A stretch of 64,000 nt of DNA. Origin: Kluyvera georgiana ATCC 51603 (GTDB lineage Bacteria; Pseudomonadota; Gammaproteobacteria; Enterobacterales; Enterobacteriaceae). The translations under genes and the position numbers were made by a program. Below, in pieces: positions 1-10,644 of this stretch (the first letter of the stretch is position 1; each line of letters begins with the position of its first letter). The stretch spans positions 118,649-182,648 of the forward strand of contig NZ_LXEU01000078.1 in assembly GCF_001654985.1 (NCBI RefSeq). Direction: 5' to 3'. The notes under the pieces are model-generated. The model ran no database searches and had not been told where the DNA came from. It saw only the letters and a program-made list of their open reading frames with translations.

Positions 1-125
1 GCGCGCAATATGGCGTCGAAGCCAGCCGCATCGCCCATGGCGTGCCGGTAGGCGGCGAGCTGGAGATGGTCGACGGCACCACGCTGTCGCACTCGCTGGC
101 CGGGCGTCATAAGATTCGTTTTTAA
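1..125 (+). CDS. recR: Recombination protein RecR, C-terminal end only
   Basis: The window opens inside this gene. The frame that begins at base 3 reads 40 residues to TAA at 123-125 and finishes with [18 protein letters not shown] then RHKIRF, which is the well-conserved RecR tail. RecR acts with RecF and RecO to load RecA on gapped DNA. Only the last part of the C-terminal region is visible, so the zinc finger and Toprim domain cannot be checked. The order recR then htpG is the same as in E. coli, which supports the call. Confidence 0.9.
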   Translation, partial: AQYGVEASRIAHGVPVGGELEMVDGTTLSHSLAGRHKIRF

Positions 126-130
126 TCAAA

Positions 131-154
131 CGAGAGCAGGATTTTCTGCTCTCG
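131..154 (+). terminator. Hairpin after recR, possible weak terminator
   Basis: A perfect 9-bp stem, CGAGAGCAG (131-139) with CTGCTCTCG (146-154), encloses a six-base loop. It starts five bases after the recR stop. No T-run follows it, so it may be a weak or Rho-assisted terminator, or a processing site. It lies just upstream of the htpG heat-shock promoter and would insulate it. Confidence 0.45.
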
Positions 155-183
155 CTTGAAATCCTCACCACCCATCCCCATTT
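155..183 (+). promoter_or_regulatory. Sigma-32 heat-shock promoter of htpG
   Basis: CTTGAA at 155-160 and CCCCATTT at 176-183 are separated by 15 bp. This is a near-perfect match to the RpoH consensus (CTTGAA, 13-17 bp, CCCCATnT). The site is about 50 bp before the htpG ATG, as expected for a heat-shock gene. Confidence 0.9.
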
Positions 184-232
184 TCCTCTCATCGCTTTTT
201 TTACCTTGTAATCACCATTGAGGTATTTTGCA

Positions 233-2107
233 ATGAAAGGACAAGAAACACGTGGCTTTCAGTCAGAAGTAAAACAGCTTCTGCACCTGATGATCCATTC
301 TCTGTATTCCAATAAAGAAATCTTCCTGCGTGAGCTTATCTCTAACGCTTCAGATGCTGCCGACAAGCTGCGCTTCCGCGCGCTGTCCAACCCGGATCTG
401 TATGAGGGCGATGGCGAGCTACGCGTACGCGTCTCCTTCGATAAAGATAAGCGTACGTTGACCATTGCCGACAACGGTATTGGTATGAATCGCGACGAGG
501 TTATCGATCATCTCGGGACGATCGCAAAATCCGGCACCAAAGCATTCCTAGAATCCATGGGTTCTGACCAGGCCAAAGACAGCCAGCTGATCGGTCAGTT
601 TGGCGTCGGTTTCTATTCCGCGTTTATCGTGGCGGATAAAGTTACCGTGCGCACCCGTGCGGCGGGCGATAGCGCAGAGAACGGCGTGTTCTGGGAATCC
701 GAAGGCGCGGGCGAATACACCGTGGCCGACATCACCAAAGACGATCGCGGTACTGAAATTACCCTGCACCTGCGCGAAGGCGAGGACGAGTTCCTCGACG
801 ACTGGCGCGTACGTTCGATCATCAGCAAATACTCCGACCATATCGCGCTGCCGGTAGAAATTGAAAAATCCGAAGAGAAAGACGGCGAAACCGTGGTTTC
901 CTGGGAGAAAATCAACAAAGCGCAGGCGCTGTGGACGCGTAATAAAGCCGAGCTGAACGACGACGAATACAAAGCGTTCTACAAGCATATCGCCCACGAT
1001 TTTACCGACCCGCTGACCTGGAGCCACAACCGCGTGGAAGGCAAGCAGGAGTACACCAGCCTGCTGTATATCCCGTCTCAGGCGCCATGGGATATGTGGA
1101 ACCGTGATCATAAACACGGCCTGAAGCTGTACGTACAGCGCGTCTTTATCATGGACGACGCCGAGCAGTTTATGCCGAACTACCTGCGTTTCGTACGCGG
1201 TCTTATCGATTCCAACGATCTGCCGCTGAACGTCTCCCGTGAAATTCTGCAGGACAGCAACGTCACCCGCAACCTGCGTAATGCTCTGACCAAGCGCGTG
1301 CTGCAGATGCTGGATAAGCTGGCGAAAGACGATGCTGAGAAGTATCTGACCTTCTGGAAACAGTTTGGTCTGGTGCTGAAAGAAGGGCCGGCGGAAGACC
1401 ATGGTAACCAGGAAGCGATCGCCAAACTGCTGCGCTTTGCGTCTACCCATACCGACACTTCCGAGCAGAACGTGTCGCTGGCCGACTACGTGTCGCGTAT
1501 GAAAGAAGGGCAGGAGAAAATCTACTACATCACCGCTGACAGCTACGCCGCGGCGAAGAGCAGCCCGCATCTGGAGCTGCTGCGTAAGAAAGGCATCGAA
1601 GTGCTGCTGCTTTCCGACCGCATCGATGAGTGGATGATGAACTACCTGACCGAGTTCGACGGCAAGCCGTTCCAGTCCGTTGCTAAAGCCGATGAGTCCA
1701 TCGACAAGCTGGCGGATGAAGTGGACGAGAGCGCCAAAGAAGCAGAAAAAGCGCTGACCCCGTTCGTTGAACGCGTGAAAACCCTGCTGGGCGACCGCGT
1801 GAAAGAGGTGCGTCTGACTCACCGTCTGACCGACACCCCGGCCATCGTCACCACCGACGCCGATGAAATGAGCACCCAGATGGCGAAGCTGTTTGCCGCT
1901 GCGGGCCAGGCCGCGCCGGAAGTGAAGTACATCTTTGAACTGAACCCGGACCACGTGCTGGTGAAACGCACCGCAGATACCCAGGACGAAGGGCAGTTTA
2001 AAGAGTGGGTTGAACTGCTGCTCGACCAGGCGCTGTTCGCCGAGCGCGGTACGCTGGACGATCCTAACCAGTTTATCCGCCGCATGAACCAACTGCTGGT
2101 GTCATAA
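233..2107 (+). CDS. htpG: Molecular chaperone HtpG (bacterial Hsp90)
   Basis: HtpG is the cytoplasmic ATP-dependent dimeric Hsp90 chaperone. The N-terminal GHKL ATPase motifs are clear: [20 protein letters not shown] and [11 protein letters not shown]. The middle domain follows, with conserved [14 protein letters not shown] at its end, and then the C-terminal dimerisation domain. The frame is open from a TTG at 218, but the ATG at 233 gives [10 protein letters not shown] and the standard 624-residue length, and GAGG at 220-223 is a suitable ribosome site. The sigma-32 promoter just upstream fits heat-shock control. The gene is monocistronic: a cluster of palindromic repeats separates it from adk. 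Identification is secure from full-length similarity. Confidence 0.98.
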   Translation: MKGQETRGFQSEVKQLLHLMIHSLYSNKEIFLRELISNASDAADKLRFRALSNPDLYEGDGELRVRVSFDKDKRTLTIADNGIGMNRDEVIDHLGTIAKSGTKAFLESMGSDQAKDSQLIGQFGVGFYSAFIVADKVTVRTRAAGDSAENGVFWESEGAGEYTVADITKDDRGTEITLHLREGEDEFLDDWRVRSIISKYSDHIALPVEIEKSEEKDGETVVSWEKINKAQALWTRNKAELNDDEYKAFYKHIAHDFTDPLTWSHNRVEGKQEYTSLLYIPSQAPWDMWNRDHKHGLKLYVQRVFIMDDAEQFMPNYLRFVRGLIDSNDLPLNVSREILQDSNVTRNLRNALTKRVLQMLDKLAKDDAEKYLTFWKQFGLVLKEGPAEDHGNQEAIAKLLRFASTHTDTSEQNVSLADYVSRMKEGQEKIYYITADSYAAAKSSPHLELLRKKGIEVLLLSDRIDEWMMNYLTEFDGKPFQSVAKADESIDKLADEVDESAKEAEKALTPFVERVKTLLGDRVKEVRLTHRLTDTPAIVTTDADEMSTQMAKLFAAAGQAAPEVKYIFELNPDHVLVKRTADTQDEGQFKEWVELLLDQALFAERGTLDDPNQFIRRMNQLLVS

Positions 2108-2113
2108 ACCTTA

Positions 2114-2250
2114 CCCTCACCCTAACCCTCTCCCTAAAAGGGAGAGGGGACTGGCCCGGAGCTGGTTTTCTCCCTCTCCCTAAAAGGGAGGGGGGACTGG
2201 CCTGGAACTGGTTTTCTCCCTCTCCCAGTGGGAGAGGGGCGGGGTGAGGG
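2114..2250. repeat. 46-bp tandem array of the CCCTCTCC/GGAGAGGG palindrome
   Basis: Three copies of a CCCTCTCCCT...AGGGAG palindrome start at 2126, 2172 and 2218, exactly 46 bp apart. The two full units share the filler GGACTGGCC-GGA-CTGGTTTTCT. The array is bounded by CCCTCACCC (2114-2122) and its inverse GGGTGAGGG (2242-2250), so the whole block is itself roughly palindromic. Single palindromes of the same kind lie at 37591, 55003 and 63912. This looks like a dispersed extragenic palindrome that has expanded in place. It may also end htpG transcription. Confidence 0.8.
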
Positions 2251-2354
2251 CATCAAACTGCTCCGTACGCAAAATATCTGACCATTAACCGTTTCAGCCG
2301 TCCCTCCTTCCTTGAGCCATCGCCGTTCTGGTGGTATCTTTTAGCGCTTTTTAA

Positions 2355-3032
<678 letters not shown>

Positions 3033-3038
3033 TGTTGT

Positions 3039-3123
3039 GCCGCCATCCGATGCCGGATGGCGGCGTAAATGCCTTATCCGGCCTACACTCTCCCGTAGGC
3101 CTGATAAGCGCAGCGCCATCAGG
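3039..3123. repeat. REP/BIME element between adk and hemH
   Basis: GCCGCCATCCG (3039-3049) pairs with CGGATGGCGGC (3054-3064) around a four-base loop, followed by CCTTATCCGGCCTAC and GTAGGCCTGATAAGCGC, the second inverted unit. These are standard enterobacterial REP (PU) sequences arranged as a BIME. It starts six bases after the adk stop and may protect or end that transcript. Confidence 0.85.
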
Positions 3124-3216
3124 CAAAAATTCTCATCTTACCTCTCACAGCAATTAGTTTTTCTTCTCCGCTTTTCCGCTACAATTATCAACAATTTGAA
3201 TCGATAAGAGGCGGTA

Positions 3217-4179
3217 ATGCATCATAAGAAACCTGGTATCCTGCTGGTTAACCTCGGCACTCCCGATGCTCCCACGTCTGAAGCCATTAAACGCTATCTG
3301 AAGCAGTTTTTAAGCGATAAGCGCGTCGTGGATACGCCTCGCTTGCTGTGGTGGCCGTTGCTGCGTGGCGTCATCCTGCCGATTCGCGCGCCAAGGGTGG
3401 CGAAGCTATATGAATCCGTGTGGATGGAAGAAGGCTCACCGCTGCTGGTCTACAGCCGTCGTCAGCAGCAGGCGCTGGCGGCGCGTCTGCCGGATGTGCC
3501 GGTGGTGCTGGGCATGAGCTACGGCACGCCATCGCTGCAAAGCGCGGTGGATGAACTGCTGGCGCAGGGTGTTGAACAGCTCATCGTGTTGCCGCTCTAT
3601 CCGCAGTATTCCTGTTCCACCGTGGCTGCGGTGTGGGATGAACTGGCGCGCATTCTGGCCACCAAACGTGCGATTCCGGGCGTCTCGTTTATTCGTGATT
3701 ACGCGACCGATCGTCACTATATTCAGGCGCTGGCGGCGAGCGCTCGCGCGTCATTTGAGCGTCACGGTGAGCCCGATCTTCTGCTGCTTTCCTACCACGG
3801 TATTCCGCAGCGCTATGCCAATGAAGGCGACGATTATCCGCAGCGCTGCCGCGACACCACGCGTGAACTGGTCTCCGTGCTGGGTATTTCGCCAGATAAG
3901 GTGATGATGACCTTCCAGTCGCGCTTTGGCCGTGAACCGTGGCTCACGCCGTATACCGACGAAACGCTCAAGATGCTCGCGGAAAAGGGCGTGAAACATA
4001 TTCAGGTGATGTGCCCAGGTTTCTCTGCCGACTGTCTTGAAACGCTGGAAGAGATTGCGGTACAAAACCGCGAACTGTTCCTCGAGGCGGGCGGGCAGAA
4101 ATATGAGTATATTCCGGCGCTCAATGACGATGCCGCACATATCGAAATGATGGTGAATCTGACGGCGTCGTATCGCTAA
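3217..4179 (+). CDS. hemH: Ferrochelatase
   Basis: HemH inserts Fe(II) into protoporphyrin IX, the last step of protoheme synthesis, at the cytoplasmic face of the inner membrane. The 320-residue length equals the E. coli protein and similarity runs end to end. The catalytic histidine lies in [11 protein letters not shown] (His194), and the [14 protein letters not shown] and [15 protein letters not shown] signatures are intact. AAGAGGCGG precedes the ATG. Only 63 bp separate the stop from the gsk start; in E. coli the esterase gene aes sits in that gap on the other strand, but here it is absent. Confidence 0.98.
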   Translation: MHHKKPGILLVNLGTPDAPTSEAIKRYLKQFLSDKRVVDTPRLLWWPLLRGVILPIRAPRVAKLYESVWMEEGSPLLVYSRRQQQALAARLPDVPVVLGMSYGTPSLQSAVDELLAQGVEQLIVLPLYPQYSCSTVAAVWDELARILATKRAIPGVSFIRDYATDRHYIQALAASARASFERHGEPDLLLLSYHGIPQRYANEGDDYPQRCRDTTRELVSVLGISPDKVMMTFQSRFGREPWLTPYTDETLKMLAEKGVKHIQVMCPGFSADCLETLEEIAVQNRELFLEAGGQKYEYIPALNDDAAHIEMMVNLTASYR

Positions 4180-4242
4180 TCGCAAGCGGGCGGGGGAGTG
4201 TGCTACTATTCCCCGCTTGTTCCTAGTCATCCAGAAATCACC

Positions 4243-5547
4243 ATGAAATTTCCCGGTAAACGCAAATCTAAACATTACTTCCCGGTGGACGCTCGCGATC
4301 CGCTGCTCCAGCAGATTCAACCTGAAAGTGAAACCAGTACCGCCTGGGTTGTCGGTATCGACCAGACGCTGGTGGATATTGAAGCCAAAGTCGACGATGC
4401 GTTTATTCAGCGCTACGGCCTGAGCGCCGGGCATTCGCTGGTGATTGAAGATGATGTCGCGGAAGCGCTATACCAGGAACTGGTACGCGAGAGCCTGATT
4501 ACCCATCAGTTTGCCGGTGGCACCATCGGTAATACCATGCACAACTATTCGGTACTGGCGGACGACCGTTCGGTACTGTTGGGCGTCATGTGCAGCAATA
4601 TTGAAATTGGCGGCTATGCCTATCGTTACCTGTGTAATACCTCCAGCCGTACCGATCTTAACCATTTACAGGGCGTCGATGGCCCGATTGGCCGCTGCTT
4701 TACGCTGATCAGCGAAAGCGGAGAGCGTACTTTTGCTATCAGCCCAGGATACATGAACAAACTGCGTCCGGAAAGCGTGCCGGAATCGGTGATTGCCGGC
4801 GCCTCTGCGCTGGTGCTTACCTCTTACCTGGTGCGCTGCAAGCCGGGCGAGCCGATGCCGGACGCCACGATGCAGGCCATCGCCTACGCGAAGAAACACA
4901 ATGTGCCGGTGGTGCTGACGCTGGGCACCAAGTTTGTGATTGCCGATAGCCCGGAATGGTGGCAGAGCTTTATTAAAGAGCACGTGTCGATTCTGGCGAT
5001 GAACGAAGAAGAAGCGGAAGCGCTGACCGGCTTGAGCGACCCGTTACAGGCGGCGGATAAAGCGCTGGATTGGGTGGACCTGGTGCTGTGTACCGCCGGG
5101 CCGACCGGGCTGTATATGGCGGGCTTCACCGAAAACGAAGCCAGGCGCAAAACTCAGCACCCGCTACTGCCGGGAGCCATTGCCGAATTTAACCAGTACG
5201 AATTCAGCCGAGCGGTGCGCTATAAAGACTGTCAGGATCCGCTGCGCATCTACTCGCACATTGCGCCGTTTATGGGCGGCCCTGAGAAGATTATGAATAC
5301 CAACGGCGCAGGTGACGGCGCGCTGGCGGCGCTGCTGCACGATATTACCGCTAATGCTTACCATCGCAGCAACGTGCCAAACTCCAGCAAGCACCAGCAT
5401 AACTGGCTGACCTACTCGTCGCTGGCGCAGGTGTGTAAGTATGCCAACCGCGTGAGTTATCAGGTGCTGAACCAGCATTCGCCGCGTCTGACGCGCGGCC
5501 TGCCGGAGAAAGAAGATAGCCTCGAAGAGGCATACTGGGAGCGGTAA
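4243..5547 (+). CDS. gsk: Inosine-guanosine kinase
   Basis: Gsk is a PfkB-family kinase that phosphorylates inosine and guanosine to IMP and GMP in purine salvage. The protein has 434 residues from the ATG at 4243 (MKFPGKRKSKHYFP), matching the E. coli start; the reading frame extends upstream to 4198 without a better site. The anion-hole/catalytic signature NTNGAGDGALAA is present with the catalytic aspartate at residue 358. The stop is followed by a REP element, beyond which ybaL converges on it. Confidence 0.97.
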   Translation: MKFPGKRKSKHYFPVDARDPLLQQIQPESETSTAWVVGIDQTLVDIEAKVDDAFIQRYGLSAGHSLVIEDDVAEALYQELVRESLITHQFAGGTIGNTMHNYSVLADDRSVLLGVMCSNIEIGGYAYRYLCNTSSRTDLNHLQGVDGPIGRCFTLISESGERTFAISPGYMNKLRPESVPESVIAGASALVLTSYLVRCKPGEPMPDATMQAIAYAKKHNVPVVLTLGTKFVIADSPEWWQSFIKEHVSILAMNEEEAEALTGLSDPLQAADKALDWVDLVLCTAGPTGLYMAGFTENEARRKTQHPLLPGAIAEFNQYEFSRAVRYKDCQDPLRIYSHIAPFMGGPEKIMNTNGAGDGALAALLHDITANAYHRSNVPNSSKHQHNWLTYSSLAQVCKYANRVSYQVLNQHSPRLTRGLPEKEDSLEEAYWER

Positions 5548-5572
5548 TAGGGTTATTCAGGCCAGCGTCAAC

Positions 5573-5646
5573 GCGTAGGCCTGATAAGCGTAGCGCCATC
5601 AGGCACGAACATTGCCGGATGGCGGCTTTGCCTTATCCGGCTTACG
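5573..5646. repeat. REP/BIME element between gsk and ybaL
   Basis: CGTAGGCCTGATAAGCG followed by TAGCGCCATCAGGC and then GCCGGATGGCGGC and CCTTATCCGGCTTACG form two inverted REP units. The element fills the gap between the convergent gsk and ybaL stops and may serve both as a transcript end. Confidence 0.85.
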
Positions 5647-5649
5647 ATG

Positions 5650-7326
5650 CTATCCGCTAACCGCCTCACTTAACGGCGGATCGCTCAATAGCCCCAGCAT
5701 GGTTTTCGCTATCTCACGCTCACCCATGACCACCTCATTGGCACCTCGTTCGCTGATATACGCGACTTCATCGTCGTAATGCGCACGGGCGATAATCTCA
5801 AGATGCGGATACTTCTCGCGGGCGCTGGCGACGATTTCTCCGGCCTCATAGCCGTTCGGAATAGTCAGCAGCAGCCAGCGGGCGCAGTCGAGGTGCGCCA
5901 GCGTCATAATTTCTTCGTTGGCGGCGTTGCCCAGCACGGCGCGAATGCCGCGCTCGCGCAGTTCATCCACACGGGTGCGCGAGGTTTCAATCACCACCAG
6001 CGGAATCCCTTGCGCCATCAGCTTCTCGCCGAGCAGGCTGCCGACGCGACCGTAGCCAACCAGCAGCGCGTGGTTGCAGATATCTACCGGAATCTGCTTC
6101 TCATCTTCCAGCGCCTCTTCCAGCGTCTGTTCCTCAAGCGTTTCCGTTTTCTCGAGGTATTTCTCCAGCACGGAGAACAGCACCGGATTGAGCATAATGG
6201 AGAGGATCGCCCCCGCCAGCACCAGGTTTTGCCCGGCTTGCGGCAGGAGATCCAGCGCCATGCCCAGACCGGCGAGGATAAAGGCAAATTCACCAATCTG
6301 CGCGAGGCTGGTGGCGATGGTCAACGCGGTACGCTGGGAGTGGCCGAACAGGCGCACCAGGCCAAACGCGGCGAGCGATTTACCGAAGATGATGATTGCC
6401 AGCGTTCCCAGCACCGCCAGCGGCTGCTCAATCAGAATCAGCGGATCAAACAGCATGCCGACGGAGACAAAGAACAGCACCGCAAACGCGTCACGTAGCG
6501 GCAGGGTATCGTGCGCCGCGCGGTGGCTCAGTTCGGATTCGTTCAGCACCATCCCGGCGAAGAACGCGCCCAGCGCGAAGGAGACGTCAAACAGTTCGAC
6601 CGCGCCGAAGGCGATGCCCAGCGCCAGCGCCAGTACCGAGAGCGTGAACAGTTCGCGAGAGCCGGTGGCGGCGCTGCGGGAGAGGATCCACGGCACCAGG
6701 CGGCGGCCAACCAGCATCATAATGGCGATAAACGCCACCACTTTACCGATGGTTATCGCCATATCGATAGCCAGCGAGGCGAAACCGATATTTTCTTTTT
6801 CCATCATTCCGGCGACGGCAGGCAGCAGCACCAGCGTCAGGACCATCACCAGATCTTCAACGATCAGCCAGCCGATGGCGATCTGCCCCCGCTGACTATC
6901 AATAAGCTGTCGTTCTTCTAACGCGCGCAGCAGCACCACGGTACTGGCGGTAGACAGGCACAGGCCAAAGACGATGCCGGTCATTATGGACCAGCCTAAG
7001 AAGGTGGAGAGCAGCATCCCGAGCAGGGTGGCGACCGCTATCTGCGCTATCGCGCCGGGTATGGCGATGGACTTTACCGCCATCAAATCTTTCAGTGAGA
7101 AATGGAGACCGACGCCGAACATCAGCAAAATAACGCCTAATTCCGCGAGTTCTGGTGCCAGTTTGGTATCAGCGACAAATCCTGGAGTAAAGGGTCCGGC
7201 CAGTACGCCCGCTAACAAATATCCTACCAGTGGAGAAATTCTTAACTTATTGGCAATCATGCCAAGGAAAAAAGCGAGCACAAGGCCACCAACAATGGTG
7301 GTGATTAGCGGTGTGGCGTGATGCAT
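5650..7326 (-). CDS. ybaL: Kef-type cation:proton antiporter YbaL
   Basis: This is a CPA2-family membrane transporter: about 12-13 hydrophobic segments (residues 1-400) with a Na/H exchanger domain, then a cytoplasmic TrkA-N (RCK) domain whose nucleotide-binding turn reads NHALLVGYGRVGSLLGEK. The 558-residue length from the ATG at 7326 equals E. coli YbaL. The frame is open another 23 codons upstream, but AGGAGA lies six bases before this ATG. The substrate is not experimentally settled; by family K+ efflux coupled to protons is likely. It is convergent with gsk and co-oriented with fsr. Confidence 0.95.
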   Translation of the reverse strand: MHHATPLITTIVGGLVLAFFLGMIANKLRISPLVGYLLAGVLAGPFTPGFVADTKLAPELAELGVILLMFGVGLHFSLKDLMAVKSIAIPGAIAQIAVATLLGMLLSTFLGWSIMTGIVFGLCLSTASTVVLLRALEERQLIDSQRGQIAIGWLIVEDLVMVLTLVLLPAVAGMMEKENIGFASLAIDMAITIGKVVAFIAIMMLVGRRLVPWILSRSAATGSRELFTLSVLALALGIAFGAVELFDVSFALGAFFAGMVLNESELSHRAAHDTLPLRDAFAVLFFVSVGMLFDPLILIEQPLAVLGTLAIIIFGKSLAAFGLVRLFGHSQRTALTIATSLAQIGEFAFILAGLGMALDLLPQAGQNLVLAGAILSIMLNPVLFSVLEKYLEKTETLEEQTLEEALEDEKQIPVDICNHALLVGYGRVGSLLGEKLMAQGIPLVVIETSRTRVDELRERGIRAVLGNAANEEIMTLAHLDCARWLLLTIPNGYEAGEIVASAREKYPHLEIIARAHYDDEVAYISERGANEVVMGEREIAKTMLGLLSDPPLSEAVSG

Positions 7327-7549
7327 TCCGTCTCCTTTCGTCGTGATGCGTGGTCCCATTTTTGGCGCAGAGTGTCGCAACAGCCTGAAAACCAAAAAAC
7401 CTCGTAATAGTTTATGACAATTTCCACTATTTTGTTTGTGAATAATTCTTGAATTTAGCTAAAAAATTGAATTTTTAAGAGTAAATGGCACAAAAATGAA
7501 AGTTGAATATGAGAAGTCAGAGACGACGCGCGGTAGCGGGGAGAAAGGT

Positions 7550-7576
7550 GGCAGCCAAAATGAAGGTTTGGCTGCC
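7550..7576 (-). terminator. Candidate terminator of fsr
   Basis: A perfect 10-bp stem, GGCAGCCAAA (7550-7559) with TTTGGCTGCC (7567-7576), lies seven bases past the fsr stop. On the minus strand it is followed by ACCTTTCTCC, a poor U-tract, so the terminator may be weak. Confidence 0.5.
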
Positions 7577-7582
7577 CGGAAT

Positions 7583-8803
7583 TTAGTGTTTTTGGCGGTT
7601 ATCAGGTAAGAATATGGTCAACATACCAATAAGTGGTAGGAAAGCACATATTTTATAAACCAACTCGATACTGGTATGGTCGGCCACCAGCCCCAACACG
7701 GCGGCGCCAAGGCCACCCATGCCGAAAGCGAAACCGAAGAATAGCCCGGAAACCATACCGATACGCCCCGGTAATAGCTCCTGCGCGTACACCAGAATGG
7801 CAGAAAACGCCGAGGCGAGGATAAATCCAATAATCACCGTCAAAATTCCGGTCCACCAAAGGGTCGCGTAGGGTAAAAGGAGGGTAAACGGCGCGACGCC
7901 GAGGATAGAGCCCCAAATCACATATTTACGGCCAATTTTATCACCTACCGGCCCGCCAATGACGGTCCCTGCGGCAACCGCAAACAGGAAGGCGAATAAG
8001 TGAATCTGCGCGTTTTGTACCGATAATCCGAATTTTTGCATCAGATAAAAGGTGTAGTAGCTGCTAATGCTCGCCATATAGAAGTATTTCGAGAAAATCA
8101 GCATCAGCAGGATGCAGACGGCAAGAATCACTTTGTTTTTCGGCAGCGGATTGATAATCGCAGCTTTCGGTTTACCTTTCGCCATACGGTGCTGTGCCGC
8201 GTACCAGCGGCTGACCTGCGCCAGCACAACGATAGCCAACAGCGCCGCCAGCACGAACCAGGCTACGTTGCCTTTCCCGTACGGCGCAATGATAACCGCC
8301 GCCAGCAACGGCCCTAGCGAACTGCCGAAGTTACCGCCCACCTGGAAGATTGACTGCGCCAGGCCGTGACGGCCACCGGAGGCCATTCGCGCCACGCGGG
8401 ATGATTCCGGATGGAACACCGAGGAGCCGGTACCCACCAGCGCGGCGGCCAGTAGCACCGTACCGAAGCTGCCCGCCAGCGCCAGCAGCACCAGCCCGCT
8501 CAGGGTAAAGCACATGCCCACCGGCAGCGACCACGGCATCGAACGCTTATCGGTGATGTAGCCGATGACCGGCTGGAAGAGGGATGAGGTGAGCTGGAAG
8601 GTGAGGGTAATCATCCCAATCTGCACGAAGGTCAGAGAGAATTCGGACTGCAGCAGCGGATAAATCGCCAGAATCAGCGACTGAATCATGTCGTTGAGCA
8701 GGTGGGAGAGACTGATCGCTCCCAGAATACCGAATGAGGTACGGCCCTTTTGCGAAGACGCAGATGGGCCAGGCCGCGTAGGGCTGGTTTCAGTGATTGC
8801 CAT
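7583..8803 (-). CDS. fsr: Fosmidomycin resistance MFS exporter Fsr
   Basis: Fsr is a 12-TM major facilitator superfamily inner-membrane exporter that gives fosmidomycin resistance when overproduced. Similarity to E. coli Fsr runs over the whole protein, with only the first 20 residues variable (ITETSPTRPGPSASSQKG). The ATG at 8803 gives 406 residues, the E. coli length, and AGTGGA sits five bases before it. A GTG three codons upstream (8812) is possible but has no better ribosome site. It is divergent from ushA across 174 bp. Confidence 0.96.
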   Translation of the reverse strand: MAITETSPTRPGPSASSQKGRTSFGILGAISLSHLLNDMIQSLILAIYPLLQSEFSLTFVQIGMITLTFQLTSSLFQPVIGYITDKRSMPWSLPVGMCFTLSGLVLLALAGSFGTVLLAAALVGTGSSVFHPESSRVARMASGGRHGLAQSIFQVGGNFGSSLGPLLAAVIIAPYGKGNVAWFVLAALLAIVVLAQVSRWYAAQHRMAKGKPKAAIINPLPKNKVILAVCILLMLIFSKYFYMASISSYYTFYLMQKFGLSVQNAQIHLFAFLFAVAAGTVIGGPVGDKIGRKYVIWGSILGVAPFTLLLPYATLWWTGILTVIIGFILASAFSAILVYAQELLPGRIGMVSGLFFGFAFGMGGLGAAVLGLVADHTSIELVYKICAFLPLIGMLTIFLPDNRQKH

Positions 8804-8977
8804 AGATTCCACTTATATTTGGTAGTGCGATGTTGGAGATAAACGCTTTAATAATAATTATCAGACTAAGATACCTGTCTAAGACGTTTGAAGGAAGTCT
8901 CATTTCTGAAAACAAATTAGACTAATATTTCATAGCGTTGTAATTTCTGCGGTTGTTATTCACTCAGGGAGAGAAAC

Positions 8978-10630
8978 ATGCAATTCGTCAAACGAGGCGT
9001 GGCGCTGGCGATGCTGACGGCACTGTCGTTAGTCAGCCTGCCTTCACAGGCTTATCAGCAAGATAAAACGTATAAAATCACCATTCTGCATACCAACGAT
9101 CACCATGGGCACTTCTGGCGCAGTGAATACGGCGAGTACGGTCTGGCCGCGCAAAAAACGCTGGTCGACGGCATTCGTAAGGAAGTCGCGGCGGAGGGCG
9201 GCAGCGTGCTGCTGCTGTCGGGCGGCGATATTAATACCGGGGTACCCGAATCGGACCTGCAGGACGCTGAGCCAGACTTCCGCGGCATGAATCTGGTGGG
9301 CTACGACGCGATGGCTGTCGGCAACCATGAGTTTGATAACCCGCTGAGCGTGTTGCGTCAGCAGGAAAAATGGGCCAAATTCCCGTTCCTCTCCGCCAAT
9401 ATTTACCAGAAAAGTACCGGTGAACGCCTGTTTAAACCGTGGGCGATCTTTAAACGCCAGGACCTGAAAATTGCCGTTATCGGTTTAACCACCGATGACA
9501 CCGCCAAAATTGGCAACCCGGAATACTTCACCGATATTGAATTCCGCAAACCGGCGGAAGAAGCGAAGCTGGTGATTCAGGAGCTCCAGCAGAAAGAGAA
9601 GCCTGACCTGATTCTGGCCGCGACCCACATGGGCCACTACGATAACGGCGAACACGGTTCAAACGCGCCGGGTGATGTCGAGATGGCGCGCAGCCTGCCG
9701 ACCGGCGCGTTAGCGATGATTGTGGGTGGTCACTCACAGGATCCGGTGTGCATGGCTTCGGAGAATAAAAAGCAGGTCGACTACGTGCCGGGCACCCCGT
9801 GTGCGCCAGATAAACAGAACGGTATCTGGATTGTGCAGGCCCATGAGTGGGGCAAATATGTGGGCCGCGCCGATTTGGAGTTCCGCAACGGTGAGCTGAA
9901 AATGGTGCACTATCAGCTGATCCCGGTGAACCTGAAGAAGAAAGTCACCTACGATAACGGGCAGAGTGAGCGCGTACTTTACACGCCGCAAATTCCGGAA
10001 AACCCGCAGATGCTCTCGCTGCTGACGCCGTTCCAGAGTAAAGGCAAGGCGCAGCTGGAAGTGAAAGTGGGCAGCGTGAACGGGCATCTGGAAGGCGACC
10101 GCAGCAAAGTTCGCTTCGTGCAGACCAATATGGGTCACCTGATTCTGGCAGCGCAGATGGCGCGTACCGGCGCCGACTTTGGCGTGATGAGCGGCGGCGG
10201 CATTCGTGATTCCATTGAAGCGGGAAATATCACCTACAAGAGCGTGCTGAAGGTGCAGCCGTTCGGTAACGTGGTGGTGTATGCCGATATGAGCGGTAAA
10301 GAGGTAGTGGAGTATCTGAGCGCCGTGGCGCAGATGAAGCCCGATTCCGGCGCTTATCCGCAGTTTGCCAACGTCAGCTTTGTGGCGAAGAACGGCCAGC
10401 TTCAGGACCTGAAAATCAAAGGCGAACCTGTCGACCCGGAGAAAACCTATCGTCTGGCGACGCTGAGCTTTAACGCTACCGGCGGTGACGGCTACCCGAA
10501 AATCGACAACAAACCAGGGTATGTGAATACCGGGTTTATCGATGCCGAGGTGCTTAAGCAGTACATTGAGCAGAACTCGCCTCTGGATGTGAATGCTTAC
10601 GAACCGAAAGGGGAAGTGAGCTGGCAGTAA
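8978..10630 (+). CDS. ushA: Periplasmic UDP-sugar hydrolase / 5'-nucleotidase UshA
   Basis: UshA degrades UDP-glucose and 5'-nucleotides in the periplasm so that nucleosides can be taken up. A Sec signal peptide ends at SLPSQA, residues 1-25. The metallophosphatase domain has the metal-binding motifs LHTNDHHGHF, GGDIN, GNHEFDN and GGHSQD, and the C-terminal nucleotidase domain holds GGGIRDSIEAG and the substrate-stacking NATGGDGYP. Length is 550 residues, as in E. coli. AGGGAGAG precedes the ATG. A long inverted repeat follows the gene. Confidence 0.98.
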   Translation: MQFVKRGVALAMLTALSLVSLPSQAYQQDKTYKITILHTNDHHGHFWRSEYGEYGLAAQKTLVDGIRKEVAAEGGSVLLLSGGDINTGVPESDLQDAEPDFRGMNLVGYDAMAVGNHEFDNPLSVLRQQEKWAKFPFLSANIYQKSTGERLFKPWAIFKRQDLKIAVIGLTTDDTAKIGNPEYFTDIEFRKPAEEAKLVIQELQQKEKPDLILAATHMGHYDNGEHGSNAPGDVEMARSLPTGALAMIVGGHSQDPVCMASENKKQVDYVPGTPCAPDKQNGIWIVQAHEWGKYVGRADLEFRNGELKMVHYQLIPVNLKKKVTYDNGQSERVLYTPQIPENPQMLSLLTPFQSKGKAQLEVKVGSVNGHLEGDRSKVRFVQTNMGHLILAAQMARTGADFGVMSGGGIRDSIEAGNITYKSVLKVQPFGNVVVYADMSGKEVVEYLSAVAQMKPDSGAYPQFANVSFVAKNGQLQDLKIKGEPVDPEKTYRLATLSFNATGGDGYPKIDNKPGYVNTGFIDAEVLKQYIEQNSPLDVNAYEPKGEVSWQ

Positions 10631-10644
10631 GGTTTTGAACGGTT

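Noticed and set aside
548..2092. 514-codon open frame on the minus strand
   Set aside because: It lies fully opposite htpG, has no ribosome site or family motifs, and reflects the codon bias of the real gene.
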